Source: an uncultured Pseudomonadales bacterium
Lineage (GTDB): Bacteria > Pseudomonadota > Gammaproteobacteria > Pseudomonadales > Azotimanducaceae
DNA: 64,000 nt
NCBI GenBank assembly: GCA_958295875.1
Contig: OY282379.1
Span: forward strand, 3,129,046-3,193,045
Reading direction: 5' to 3'
The translations under genes and the position numbers were made by a program. The notes under the pieces were generated by a model. It was not told where the DNA came from, ran no database searches, and was given only the letters and a program-made list of their open reading frames with translations. Positions 1 through 8,516 of the stretch are shown here, piece after piece (the first letter of the stretch is position 1; every line of letters starts with the position of its first letter).

Positions 1-768
1 CCCCGGCAGGGCGAACACTTCCTCGACGACCATGGATCCGGTGAGCAGCGCCGCCGCCGCCGGGCCGAGAAACGACACCGCCGGCAGCAGCGCTGTGGGC
101 AGCACATGGCGCAGGGCGATGCGGTGCGCCGGCAGCCCCTTCGCGCGCGCCGTGACGACGTGCGGCGCCGCCAGCGCCTCGGCCACTTCGCCGCGCGTGA
201 GGCGCGCGAACGCAGCCAGATAGGGCAGTGCCAGCGCCACCGCCGGCAGCAGCACATGGCGAGGGGACTCGAAGCCCCCGGCCGGCAGCCATCCAAGCGT
301 CACCGCGAACACCAGCGCCAGCAGGGGGGCGACGACAATGGGTGGCAGCGCCAGCCCCGCCGCAGCGGCGACGGTGATGCCGCGGTCCAGCCGCCGCCCG
401 GGTCGCAATCCGGCGACGGCGCCGGCGGCAATGCCCAAGCCGGCGGCCAGCGCCAAGGCAAAGCCGCCCACGGTCAGGCTGACTGGCAAGCCGCTGGCAA
501 TGAGCTCGTTCACCGTGAAGTCCTTGCTGCGAAACGACGGCCCCAAGTCTCCGCGGCCAAGCATCCAGAGGTAACGGCCATATTGCGCGATGAGCGGTTC
601 GTCCAGGTGATAGGCGGCGCGCAGGTTCGCCTCCACCTGCGCCGGCAGGCGGCGTTCGCCGTCGAACGGGCCGCCGGGTGCGGCGCGAATGAGGAAGAAG
701 GCCACGGTGATCACGGCCAGCAGCGTCATCAAGGAGGTGGCGCCGCGACGCGCCAGATAGGCCGCCAT
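1..768 (-). CDS. oppB: Peptide ABC transporter permease, OppB-like (partial, runs off left edge)
   Basis: Inner-membrane permease of an oligopeptide/dipeptide ABC importer, truncated by the window edge after about 256 codons. The reading frame begins with an ATG whose A is the last base of the oppA stop codon (TGATG overlap), so the two are translationally coupled. The N-terminus has a hydrophobic helix containing the typical FFLIRAAPGGPFDG stretch of OppB/DppB proteins, then a periplasmic loop (YGRYLWMLGRGDLGPSF), then alternating hydrophobic segments. Near the visible end is the ARAKGLP segment, the EAA loop that contacts the ATPase subunit. The partner permease and ATPases presumably lie further left. 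Family assignment is firm; substrate (oligopeptide versus dipeptide) cannot be told. Confidence 0.9.
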   Translation of the reverse strand, partial: MAAYLARRGATSLMTLLAVITVAFFLIRAAPGGPFDGERRLPAQVEANLRAAYHLDEPLIAQYGRYLWMLGRGDLGPSFRSKDFTVNELIASGLPVSLTVGGFALALAAGLGIAAGAVAGLRPGRRLDRGITVAAAAGLALPPIVVAPLLALVFAVTLGWLPAGGFESPRHVLLPAVALALPYLAAFARLTRGEVAEALAAPHVVTARAKGLPAHRIALRHVLPTALLPAVSFLGPAAAALLTGSMVVEEVFALPG

Positions 769-2357
769 CAGCGCCAGGCGAGATAGCGCGCGCCGTGGAC
801 GTTGCGGGGATTGGCGATCCAGCCGGTGATGCGCGGATGCACCAAGGTGCGCGTCGTCACCGAATAGAGTGGCGTCACGGGATGCTTGGCGAGGCCGACG
901 GCTTCGGCTTGCGCCAACAGCGCCAGACGCTGCGCCAGCTCCGGTTCCGCGTAGGCGCGGCGCATCAGCGCGTCATAGGCAGCGTCTGAAAACTGCCCAT
1001 AGTTCACATCCCCAGTGTCGGACACTAACAGGTCGAGATAGTGCTGGGCGTTGTTCTCACCGAACCAACCGGCCTGCGCCACTTGGAATTCGCCTTGGCG
1101 CAAGTCTGCGAAGTGCGTCTTCACGTCTGCATGGTGCAGCGTCGTGGCGACGCCGATGTCCTTCCACATCGCGGCGATGGCAAGCTGCACCGCCTTGGAC
1201 TCCCCGCCGCTGATGTAGCGCAGGGTGATTTCGAGCGGCGCCTCGGCGGTGTGGCCGGCGGCGACGAGCAACTGCCGCGCCCGCGCCAGCCGCGCCGGCC
1301 GTTCTGCCGCTGGCGCCAAAGCGCTTTGGTAGCCGGGCACCATCGCCGGCACCAGCCCGGCATTGGGCTGCTCGCCGCTCTTCAATACCCGTGCCGTGAT
1401 GAGCTGTCGGTCGATGGCCAAGCTCAGCGCTTCGCGCACGCGCGCGTCGTCAAAGGGCGCCGCTGCGGTGTTGTACACGAGGTACATGATCGAGACGAGG
1501 GGAGTGAGACGCAGATGCTCCGGCATGTTCTTCGAGAGCCAGCCGATTTCGCCCGCTGGGAAGTTGCCGATGGCGTCCAGTTCGCCGGCGCGGTAGCGGT
1601 TGTAGGCGGCGTTCGCGTCGCTGGTGGGATAGTAGGCGATGCGCTCCAACGCCACGGCTTCGGCATCGAAGAAGCGTGGGTTCTTGCGCAGTTCGACCAC
1701 GGCTTGCGGCCGCCAATCATGCAGCGTGAAGGCGCCGTTGGACACCATCGTGCCCGGTTTCGTCCAGCCGTCGCCGACGGCTTCGATGACGTGCCGCGGA
1801 ACGGGATAGCCCGTTGGGTAGATGAGGCGCTCGGCGAGGAACGGGAATGGACGCGCCAACTCGATGACGAGCTCGTGGTCGCTGCTGGCGCGAACGCCGA
1901 GGGCCGCCGGCGGTGCCGTGCCGGCGTTCACCGCGGCGGCGCCCCGAATCGGATACATGAAGTGCGCGAGGCTTGCCGCGGTGCGCGGCGCCAGCAGGCG
2001 GCGGAAGGCATACACGAAGTCTCCAGCCGTCACCGGGTGGCCGTCGGACCACTTGCCTTGCTCGCGCAACTGGAAAGTCCATGTGAGGCCATCTTCGCTC
2101 ACTGCCCAGCTCGCCGCGGCGCCCGGCACGATGTCACCGCTTGTGTTGAAGGTGGTGAGGCCCAAGAAGAGATCGTTCAGGATGGCCTCTTCGAGGCGCA
2201 GGTTGTAACGGTGCGGGTCCAGCGTTTGCGGCTCGCCGCCGTTGCCGATGCGCAGATCCGTGCGCGCCTCAGCCGCGTTCGCGCCCCACGCCGAGGCGGC
2301 AAGGCAAGCCGCGATGGCCATGCCAGCCATGCGGCGCCAAACACCGCGCTCAGGCAT
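768..2357 (-). CDS. oppA: Peptide ABC transporter periplasmic substrate-binding protein (SBP_bac_5, OppA/MppA-like)
   Basis: A 529-residue periplasmic binding protein that would deliver peptides to the OppB-containing permease encoded immediately downstream. The N-terminus has a basic stretch, a hydrophobic core and an Ala-rich cleavage region near residue 28, with no lipobox, so it is probably soluble in the periplasm. Family features are the opening GGEPQTLDPHRYN, the WTFQLREQGKWSDGHPVTA segment and LSLAIDRQLI, all typical of SBP family 5. Length matches OppA (about 540). The ATG at 2357 overlaps the end of the upstream hydrolase gene by 8 bases; a second Met ten residues in (MAGMAIAAC) would also give a sound signal peptide. 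Confidence 0.9.
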   Translation of the reverse strand: MPERGVWRRMAGMAIAACLAASAWGANAAEARTDLRIGNGGEPQTLDPHRYNLRLEEAILNDLFLGLTTFNTSGDIVPGAAASWAVSEDGLTWTFQLREQGKWSDGHPVTAGDFVYAFRRLLAPRTAASLAHFMYPIRGAAAVNAGTAPPAALGVRASSDHELVIELARPFPFLAERLIYPTGYPVPRHVIEAVGDGWTKPGTMVSNGAFTLHDWRPQAVVELRKNPRFFDAEAVALERIAYYPTSDANAAYNRYRAGELDAIGNFPAGEIGWLSKNMPEHLRLTPLVSIMYLVYNTAAAPFDDARVREALSLAIDRQLITARVLKSGEQPNAGLVPAMVPGYQSALAPAAERPARLARARQLLVAAGHTAEAPLEITLRYISGGESKAVQLAIAAMWKDIGVATTLHHADVKTHFADLRQGEFQVAQAGWFGENNAQHYLDLLVSDTGDVNYGQFSDAAYDALMRRAYAEPELAQRLALLAQAEAVGLAKHPVTPLYSVTTRTLVHPRITGWIANPRNVHGARYLAWR

Positions 2358-3594
2358 CCGACAAGCCTTCGTAAACCAGTTCCAGGAAGCGGCCGTTGTC
2401 GAAAGCTGTGGGCTCTTGCGTGCCGTGATAGTTCTCGCTGGTGCGCACGGCGCGGCCGTCGCCCACTCGGGTGTAGCGGCTGAAGCGCGTCGCCACCAGG
2501 TCTTCCGCTGGCCAGATGGCGACGATTTGGCTATGCAGGCCGAAGGCGCTGAAGCCGCCGTTGCCGATGGGCCACCAATAGAAGCCGTAGTTGCCGGCGA
2601 GGGCCGGGGCGGTGCTCGTCGCCACCCAGTCCGCGGACACCACCACGTCGCCTTGCCACTCGCCGCCGCGCGCGAACAACAAACCGAAGCGCGCGAAGTT
2701 GCGTGGCGTCGCGTCGATGCAGCAGTACGTCATCACATTCCCGGCGCTGTCGGTCCACCACTCGCCAGTGAAGCCGATGGTGGCGCCGATGCGTTGATCG
2801 AGATATGCCTGTCCGGACATGCCCACGGCGACGCGCACCACTTCGCCGGCCAGCATCACGTCTGAGTTGGAATAGTCGTAGAGCCGCTCCCCGGGCGTGC
2901 CGGCGAGCTCGCGGTCCAGCGACGCCTGCAGTTGATCGGACGCGCCGTAGAACTCGGTGGCATCGACCAGCCGCAAGGCCGTGCGCAGCGTCATCAAATG
3001 GCGCAGCGTGATCGCTGCCTTGTCGCCTTCGCGCCAAGCGGGCAGGAAGTCTGCCGCCGGTTGGTCGAGCCCTTCGATCAGGCCGTCGTCGATGGCCGTG
3101 CCGACGAGGGCGCTGGTGAAGCTCTTCCCCACGGACCAACTGGTGGCGAAGTCCTCCATGCCGCGATCGTCCACATAGCGTTCGGCCACGATGTGGCCGT
3201 TCTTCACGATGACGACCGCGCCCGTGTCGTTGCCGGCGGCAAAGGCATAGTCCAGCGCTGCCTCGAGTGCGTCCGGGCAGATGCCTTGGGATGCAGCGTC
3301 GCGCGTCTCCCATTCAAGCCCAGGCCAGCCGACGTCATATGGCGGCGCGGCCAAGGCTTCGGAGCAGCCGCTTGCGCTGGACGGCGGGTCCGGCGGCGGT
3401 GGCGGGGGGCTTGCCGGAGCGGAACCGCCCCCGCCTCCGCCGCCACAACCAGCGAGGGCCATGGCGAGCGTCACGAGCAGCCCGATGCGCCTCGGCGCTG
3501 CGCCCGCCCGCCGACTGCGCCGAACCTTGGCGGGCCGAAGGCGGGCAGGGCGGGCGCGAGAAAGCGGGGCGGCGAAGGCAAGCGGGTGGACCAT
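2350..3594 (-). CDS. Serine hydrolase of the beta-lactamase/NylB family, probable lipoprotein
   Basis: Class C beta-lactamase-fold serine hydrolase (PF00144), closest in layout to 6-aminohexanoate-dimer hydrolase and EstB-type enzymes. The nucleophile motif SxxK is seen as SVGK inside SWSVGKSFTSAL, and the YxN motif as YSN in YDYSNSD; the third motif is not a clear KTG (FGLHSQ is a candidate), as in NylB relatives. A lipobox (MALAGC) followed by a Gly run and a Pro-rich spacer indicates an outer-membrane or periplasmic lipoprotein. The frame stays open to 3741, but that would overlap the divergent ABC gene; the ATG at 3594 is preferred, still giving a long basic leader. It heads the operon with oppA and oppB, which fits trimming of imported peptides or amides (inference). 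Confidence 0.8.
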   Translation of the reverse strand: MVHPLAFAAPLSRARPARLRPAKVRRSRRAGAAPRRIGLLVTLAMALAGCGGGGGGGSAPASPPPPPPDPPSSASGCSEALAAPPYDVGWPGLEWETRDAASQGICPDALEAALDYAFAAGNDTGAVVIVKNGHIVAERYVDDRGMEDFATSWSVGKSFTSALVGTAIDDGLIEGLDQPAADFLPAWREGDKAAITLRHLMTLRTALRLVDATEFYGASDQLQASLDRELAGTPGERLYDYSNSDVMLAGEVVRVAVGMSGQAYLDQRIGATIGFTGEWWTDSAGNVMTYCCIDATPRNFARFGLLFARGGEWQGDVVVSADWVATSTAPALAGNYGFYWWPIGNGGFSAFGLHSQIVAIWPAEDLVATRFSRYTRVGDGRAVRTSENYHGTQEPTAFDNGRFLELVYEGLSDA

Positions 3595-3705
3595 CGGCAT
3601 GGGCGCTGGCGAAGGCCCGCGCATTCTACCTACTCGCTGGCGGGGCGAAGGGCTACCATTGTCTGTCCTCGCAGCCGTCCTTGCGGCGAAACGCGCTGAG
3701 CCACG

Positions 3706-5496
3706 ATGCTGAAACGCCTCACGTCCCGCCAAGAGTGGCAATACCTCACGGTGTTGCCCAAGGCCAACGCCCCGCTGACGGCGCTGTGGTGGGCCATCCT
3801 CGTGGCGCGGGGCCTGCTGCCGGCGGTGTTCGCCATCGCCATGGGCGTGATGGTGGGCGCCGTCGAGGCGGGCACATCGCTCGCCGGCCCCTTGGCACTC
3901 ATTGGGGTGACGTTCGTTCTACTGCAGGTGCTGGCGCCGCTGCATCAGGCGGTGAGCGCGAACCTCGGCAGCAGCACCGCGGCGTGGCTCTACGACCAAC
4001 TCACGCTGGCGTGCGTGACGCCGCCCGGCATGCGGCACCTCGAGGACGCCGAGCTCGCCCAAGACATCACGATGGCGCGGGATTTCGATTTGGGAATCAG
4101 CGGGCCGCCGCTCAACATCTCCATGGACTTCATCGCCGCCGGCTTGGTGGAACTTCTTGCCGGGCTTGCCTCCGCGGCCGTCTTGGCCGCCTACGCTTGG
4201 TGGGCGCCGCTGTTGCTTGGCGGCGCTTGGCTCGCCACGCATTGGCTGTTGCGGGAGAGCGGCGTTTGGCGCGACCGTGCCACGACGCCGGTGCGCGAAG
4301 CGCAACGCCACGCGGACTATGCCTATCGCCTTGCCGTCGATGCGCCTTCGGCCAAGGAACTGCGCCTGTTCGGCTTGGCTGGGTGGACCGTGGAGCGCTT
4401 TCGTCGCCATCGCCGCACCTTGCACGACTTGCGGTGGGAAGCGACGAAACTGCGGGAACGGCCGTTGGCCACCAGCTTGGCGCTGGTGCTGGCCGCGAAC
4501 GCCTTGGTGTTCGGCTCCATGGCGAGCGCCGCCATCGGCGGCGAGTTGGCGTTGGACCGCATGGTGACGTTTGCCGCCGCGGCCATCGCCACCAGCATGA
4601 TCGCCTTTGGCGGCCTCTCTTGGGCCTTGGACGGCGCCGCGGCGCCGGCGGCTGCGGTGCTGCGGCTTGGGCCGGCGATGGCCGAGCGGGGGACGCTGCG
4701 AAGAGGCGCCGCGCCGGCGCGCGCAATGCCGGCGCGGGAAGTGCGTTTTCGCAATGTCCGCTTTGCCTATCCGACCACCGGCGAGGTGGTGCTCGATGGC
4801 CTCGACCTCACGATTCCGGCCGGCTCATCGCTCGCCATCGTTGGGCAGAACGGCGCCGGCAAGACGACGCTGGCGAAGCTCCTGTGCCGCTTCTACGACC
4901 CGGATGCCGGCGCCATCGAAATCGACGGAGTGGACCTGCGGGATTTGGACATCGCCGCATGGCGCGAGCGCGTCACCGCCGTGTTCCAAGACTTCACGCG
5001 CTTCGAGTGGCCAGTCCGCGACAACGTGGCGCCGGCAGGTGCCCCGGAAGCCGTTGTGCAAGCGGCGCTTGAGGCCGCCGGCGCGGCGAACTTGGCGGCC
5101 CTCGACACCGTGCTGGCGCGCGGCTACGACGGCGGCGTTGATCTCTCCGGCGGGCAATGGCAGCGCGTCGCGTTGGCGCGGGCGCTGGCGGCCGTGCGTC
5201 AAGGCGCTGGCGTTGCGTTGCTGGACGAGCCGACGGCGCAGCTCGACGTGCGTGGCGAGGCGGAGATTTTCAACCGCGTCTTGGAAGCGACGCAGGATGT
5301 CACCACCGTGCTGATCTCCCATCGCTTCAGCACCGTGCGCCATGCAGACCGCATCTGCGTCATTGACGGCGGCAAGGTGGTGGAGCTCGGCACGCACGCG
5401 GAGCTGATGGCGGCGCGCGGCCGCTACCAACGGATGTTCGATCTCCAAGCGCAGCGGTTCGAGGAAGAAGAGGAGGGGCTGGATGTCCTCGACTGA
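3706..5496 (+). CDS. ABC exporter, fused permease-ATPase subunit 1 (intact signature)
   Basis: A 596-residue half-transporter: N-terminal membrane domain with several hydrophobic segments (residues about 20-310) and a C-terminal nucleotide-binding domain. The ATPase motifs are complete: Walker A GQNGAGKTT, Q-loop VFQDFTRFEW, signature LSGGQWQRVALARAL, Walker B VALLDEPTAQLD and switch His in LISHRFST. The reading frame overlaps the next gene by 14 bases, so the two are almost certainly co-translated as a heterodimeric exporter. The LSGGQW variant and the Q-loop are of the kind found in exporters next to secondary-metabolite or peptide genes in other bacteria; no such cluster is visible here, so the substrate is unknown. 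Confidence 0.88.
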   Translation: MLKRLTSRQEWQYLTVLPKANAPLTALWWAILVARGLLPAVFAIAMGVMVGAVEAGTSLAGPLALIGVTFVLLQVLAPLHQAVSANLGSSTAAWLYDQLTLACVTPPGMRHLEDAELAQDITMARDFDLGISGPPLNISMDFIAAGLVELLAGLASAAVLAAYAWWAPLLLGGAWLATHWLLRESGVWRDRATTPVREAQRHADYAYRLAVDAPSAKELRLFGLAGWTVERFRRHRRTLHDLRWEATKLRERPLATSLALVLAANALVFGSMASAAIGGELALDRMVTFAAAAIATSMIAFGGLSWALDGAAAPAAAVLRLGPAMAERGTLRRGAAPARAMPAREVRFRNVRFAYPTTGEVVLDGLDLTIPAGSSLAIVGQNGAGKTTLAKLLCRFYDPDAGAIEIDGVDLRDLDIAAWRERVTAVFQDFTRFEWPVRDNVAPAGAPEAVVQAALEAAGAANLAALDTVLARGYDGGVDLSGGQWQRVALARALAAVRQGAGVALLDEPTAQLDVRGEAEIFNRVLEATQDVTTVLISHRFSTVRHADRICVIDGGKVVELGTHAELMAARGRYQRMFDLQAQRFEEEEEGLDVLD

Positions 5497-7309
5497 CGCC
5501 CGCTCCGCCCCATCCCGCCACGACGAGTTGCCGGCGGCGCTGCCGTCCATGTGGCGGGCGCTGAAACGCGGTTACGACGCGGAACCGAGGCTGCTGGTGA
5601 TCGCCTTCGCGCTGTCCCTCCTCGCCGCGTTGCCGGACGCGCTGATGGCGTTGTGGCTCATGCTGCTGGCCGATGGCCTGCTGGACGGTGCGCCAACGCT
5701 CGTGGCGTTTGCCGCCGGTGGGTTGGCGGTGTCCGCCGCTTTGACTTGGGTGCTGCGGGTGGTGAGCGACCGCACCCAGCGACGGTTCCGCGATCGCGTC
5801 ACCATCGCCTTGGAATCGCATGTGGCGACGCTGCAGGCGAGCGTCGCCACGGTGGAGCACCACGAGCGCCCGGACTATCTGGATCGCTTGGCGGTGCTGC
5901 GCGATCAGGTGTTCGTGCTCGACCACATGTACATGTCGCTGTTCACCACCTGCGGCTGGCTGCTGCGGCTCGTCGTCACCATCGGCTTGCTCGCCTCCGT
6001 TCATCCGGCATTGGCGCTGCTCGCGCCGTTGGCGTTGCCGACGGTGCTCGCTTCCACTTGGCGGCCGGCCGTGGAACGCGCCGCGGAAGAGGCCGGTGCC
6101 CAAGCACAACGGCTGGCGCGGCACCTGTTCGACGTCGCCACCACCGCGCCGCCGGGCAAGGAGGTGCGCGTCGCCGGCATCCAAAGCCGCCTCGCCCACG
6201 AGCGCCGCGCCGCTTGGCAGCGCTGGTACGGCCCCGTGTCAGCGGCGCGCTGGGGCACCGCCGCTTGGCATACCGTGGGTTGGGCCGTGTTCGGGGTGGC
6301 CTTTGTGGGCGCCGTGACGTTCGTGGCCTTCGGCACCGATGCTTCCCCGGGCGCCGTGCTGTTGGTGCTCGCCGCCGGCTCGCGCCTCTCCGCCTACATC
6401 GGCGCCGCGGTGGGCGAGATCGGTTTCCTGCGCGGCATCTGGATGGATGGCTCGAAGCGCTTGGCGTGGCTGGAGGACTACGCGGCCGCCAAAACGGAAC
6501 ATGCGGACTTGTCGGCGCCGCCCGCGCTGCGCCAAGGCATCGAACTGCAAGGGGTGACGTTCACCTATCCCGGTGCGGAGCAGCCGGCGCTGCGCGACGT
6601 GAACCTTGTGTTGCCGGCCGGCAGCGTGGTGGCGCTGGTCGGCGAGAACGGAGCCGGCAAGACGACCTTGGTGAAGATCCTGTGCAAGATGTATGAGCCG
6701 GATGCCGGGCGCATCCTCGTTGATGGCGTGGACTTGCGGCGGCTGAAGGCAGAGGACTGGCGCACCCGCTTGGCCGGCGCCTTCCAAGACTTCTTCCGCT
6801 TTGAGTTCCGCGCTCGCGAAACGGTGGGATTAGGCGATGTGCCGCGCCTCGACGACGGCGCGGCGGTTGAATCGGCGGTGGCCCGGGCCGGCGCAGACGA
6901 TGTGGTGGATGGGTTGACGAAGGGCCTCGAGACGCAGCTTGGACCGAACTGGCCACAGGGCGTGGAGGTGAGTTTCGGGCAGTGGCAAAAGCTCTCGCTG
7001 GCGCGCGGCTTCATGCGTGACGCGCCGCTCCTATTGGCCCTTGACGAGCCGACCGCGGCGTTGGATGCCGAGACGGAACACGCCTTGTTTGAACGCTATG
7101 CCGGCGCGGTGCGGGGCGGCCATGGCGACGCCCCCAATGGCCGTGTGACCCTGCTCATCTCGCATCGCTTCAGCACGGTGCGCATGGCGGACCTCATCGT
7201 CGTGGTGGACGGCGCTCGCGTCGTGGAGTGCGGCAGCCATGAAGCGCTGATGGCGGCGCAAGGCCAGTATGCGGAGCTGTATGGGATTCAGGCGGCGGCG
7301 TATCGGTAG
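5483..7309 (+). CDS. ABC exporter, fused permease-ATPase subunit 2 (variant signature)
   Basis: A 608-residue half-transporter paired with the preceding subunit. Membrane helices occupy roughly residues 35-320. The ATPase domain has Walker A GENGAGKTT, Q-loop AFQDFFRFEF, Walker B LLLALDEPTAALD and the switch His in LISHRFST. Its signature reads VSFGQWQKLSLARGF, so the canonical LSGGQ is changed to VSFGQ, while subunit 1 keeps LSGGQ. In heterodimeric exporters one of the two composite ATP sites is commonly degenerate; here the site formed by this signature with the Walker A of the partner would be the weakened one (inference). The start overlaps subunit 1 by 14 bases; ATG GCG-type alternatives further in would cut the N-terminus. 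Confidence 0.87.
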   Translation: MSSTDARSAPSRHDELPAALPSMWRALKRGYDAEPRLLVIAFALSLLAALPDALMALWLMLLADGLLDGAPTLVAFAAGGLAVSAALTWVLRVVSDRTQRRFRDRVTIALESHVATLQASVATVEHHERPDYLDRLAVLRDQVFVLDHMYMSLFTTCGWLLRLVVTIGLLASVHPALALLAPLALPTVLASTWRPAVERAAEEAGAQAQRLARHLFDVATTAPPGKEVRVAGIQSRLAHERRAAWQRWYGPVSAARWGTAAWHTVGWAVFGVAFVGAVTFVAFGTDASPGAVLLVLAAGSRLSAYIGAAVGEIGFLRGIWMDGSKRLAWLEDYAAAKTEHADLSAPPALRQGIELQGVTFTYPGAEQPALRDVNLVLPAGSVVALVGENGAGKTTLVKILCKMYEPDAGRILVDGVDLRRLKAEDWRTRLAGAFQDFFRFEFRARETVGLGDVPRLDDGAAVESAVARAGADDVVDGLTKGLETQLGPNWPQGVEVSFGQWQKLSLARGFMRDAPLLLALDEPTAALDAETEHALFERYAGAVRGGHGDAPNGRVTLLISHRFSTVRMADLIVVVDGARVVECGSHEALMAAQGQYAELYGIQAAAYR

Positions 7310-7440
7310 CCCGGCAGCGGCGCCGTCTTGGCGTCGCGCAAATCGGCCATGGGTCCTGTCAGCGCTTGGTGCTGGCGGGCAGGGCGGCAGCGAGGCCGAC
7401 GTTGCGCCTCCACACCCTCGCGGCTCAGCAAGCGCTTGGC

Positions 7441-8424
7441 TCAGAAATCCAGTGCGCTCGTGTGCAATGCCGCCGCGTCGCGGAAGCGCTGGCTGTCCAA
7501 CATCTGCGCCAATTCCCAGCAACTGAACGCGATTTTGGCATCGTGCTCATCGTCGATGGGCCACAGCCGAGGTTCGGCGTCAGGGTCGAAGGCTGGGGCG
7601 CCCGCGGCGAGGTAGCCCGTGAACAGACCCGCGTTCATTAGGGCATCCGCGTCTAGGTCGATGGCGTCCGAGCAGACGGCCAGCGCATGGCAACCGGTCA
7701 CCAGATGCAGCGCGAAGAAATCTCCAGTGTGGTGGAAGATCGCAAGCGCCGTCTCGGCGGCGCGGCGGCGGTTGTCGCTTACGACATGCACGGCGCCATC
7801 CAGCGCTCCGGAGGCGACGACGGCTTGGCACTTCTCGTCGAAGGTGCGGCCCGGCGCTGGCGCGGCCTCTGGGAACGCCAATGCGTCTGCCATCTGTGCC
7901 GTGCTTGCGAGCGCAGCTAGAGCGCGATGTGGGCCGGCGCAGGCGAGATAGGCCAACCCCGCGGCGACTTCCGCCGGCATCGAGAAGCGAATGCCGTACG
8001 CGAGGCGGATGATCGGATGGAAGGCATCGCGCACCCAGCCGCTGATGAGCGTCGGCAGATGCGCAACGAGGGCCTGCTGCACCCCGTGCCGCTCGACCTC
8101 TGCGTCAAAGAAGCCGAGCAGCGAAGCATAGGCCGCACGGTCTCCCAACGCCGCGGCCAGCTGTGGCGGCGGGTTTGTCTGCAGGACGGCGGGCGCATCC
8201 AACCGCGGCGCGTAAGCCTTCTGCCGCGCTGTGATGACGGCGCGGTCGGCGCCTAAGCCGTGGAAGGCCAACGCCATCATCGGCAGGTGGTCTGAGAGAA
8301 AGCCGCCGTACAGGGGGCCGTGGCAGTTCCGATGCGTTTCGAGCGTTGCCTTCAGCCAAGCGGGCACTTGTGGCACAACGTCGGCCTTCGGCCAGGCGCG
8401 GGCGATGGACTGAGCGTGAGTCAT
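7441..8424 (-). CDS. Questin oxidase-like protein (DUF4243)
   Basis: Predicted soluble protein of about 327 residues related to the fungal questin oxidase/AflY group, which carry out Baeyer-Villiger-like cleavage of polyketide anthraquinones. Family hallmarks are the N-terminal HGPLYGGFLSDHLPMM stretch and several conserved His-containing helices (FHPIIRLAYGIRF, LHLVTGCHAL). The ATG at 8424 (MTHAQSIARAW) is preferred over the upstream in-frame extension to 8514, which would run into the divergent PhyH promoter region. In bacteria the substrate of this family is unknown. It is divergent from a PhyH dioxygenase gene, so the two may share a 92-base control region and a pathway (inference). Confidence 0.75.
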   Translation of the reverse strand: MTHAQSIARAWPKADVVPQVPAWLKATLETHRNCHGPLYGGFLSDHLPMMALAFHGLGADRAVITARQKAYAPRLDAPAVLQTNPPPQLAAALGDRAAYASLLGFFDAEVERHGVQQALVAHLPTLISGWVRDAFHPIIRLAYGIRFSMPAEVAAGLAYLACAGPHRALAALASTAQMADALAFPEAAPAPGRTFDEKCQAVVASGALDGAVHVVSDNRRRAAETALAIFHHTGDFFALHLVTGCHALAVCSDAIDLDADALMNAGLFTGYLAAGAPAFDPDAEPRLWPIDDEHDAKIAFSCWELAQMLDSQRFRDAAALHTSALDF

Positions 8425-8516
8425 GGGCGAACCGTGAGAGTCTTTGGTAGCGTCTAGCATAACCCGCGGCGGCGGAGCCGCTATCATGGAGCGTTCTTTC
8501 GCTAGTCCGCACACAA

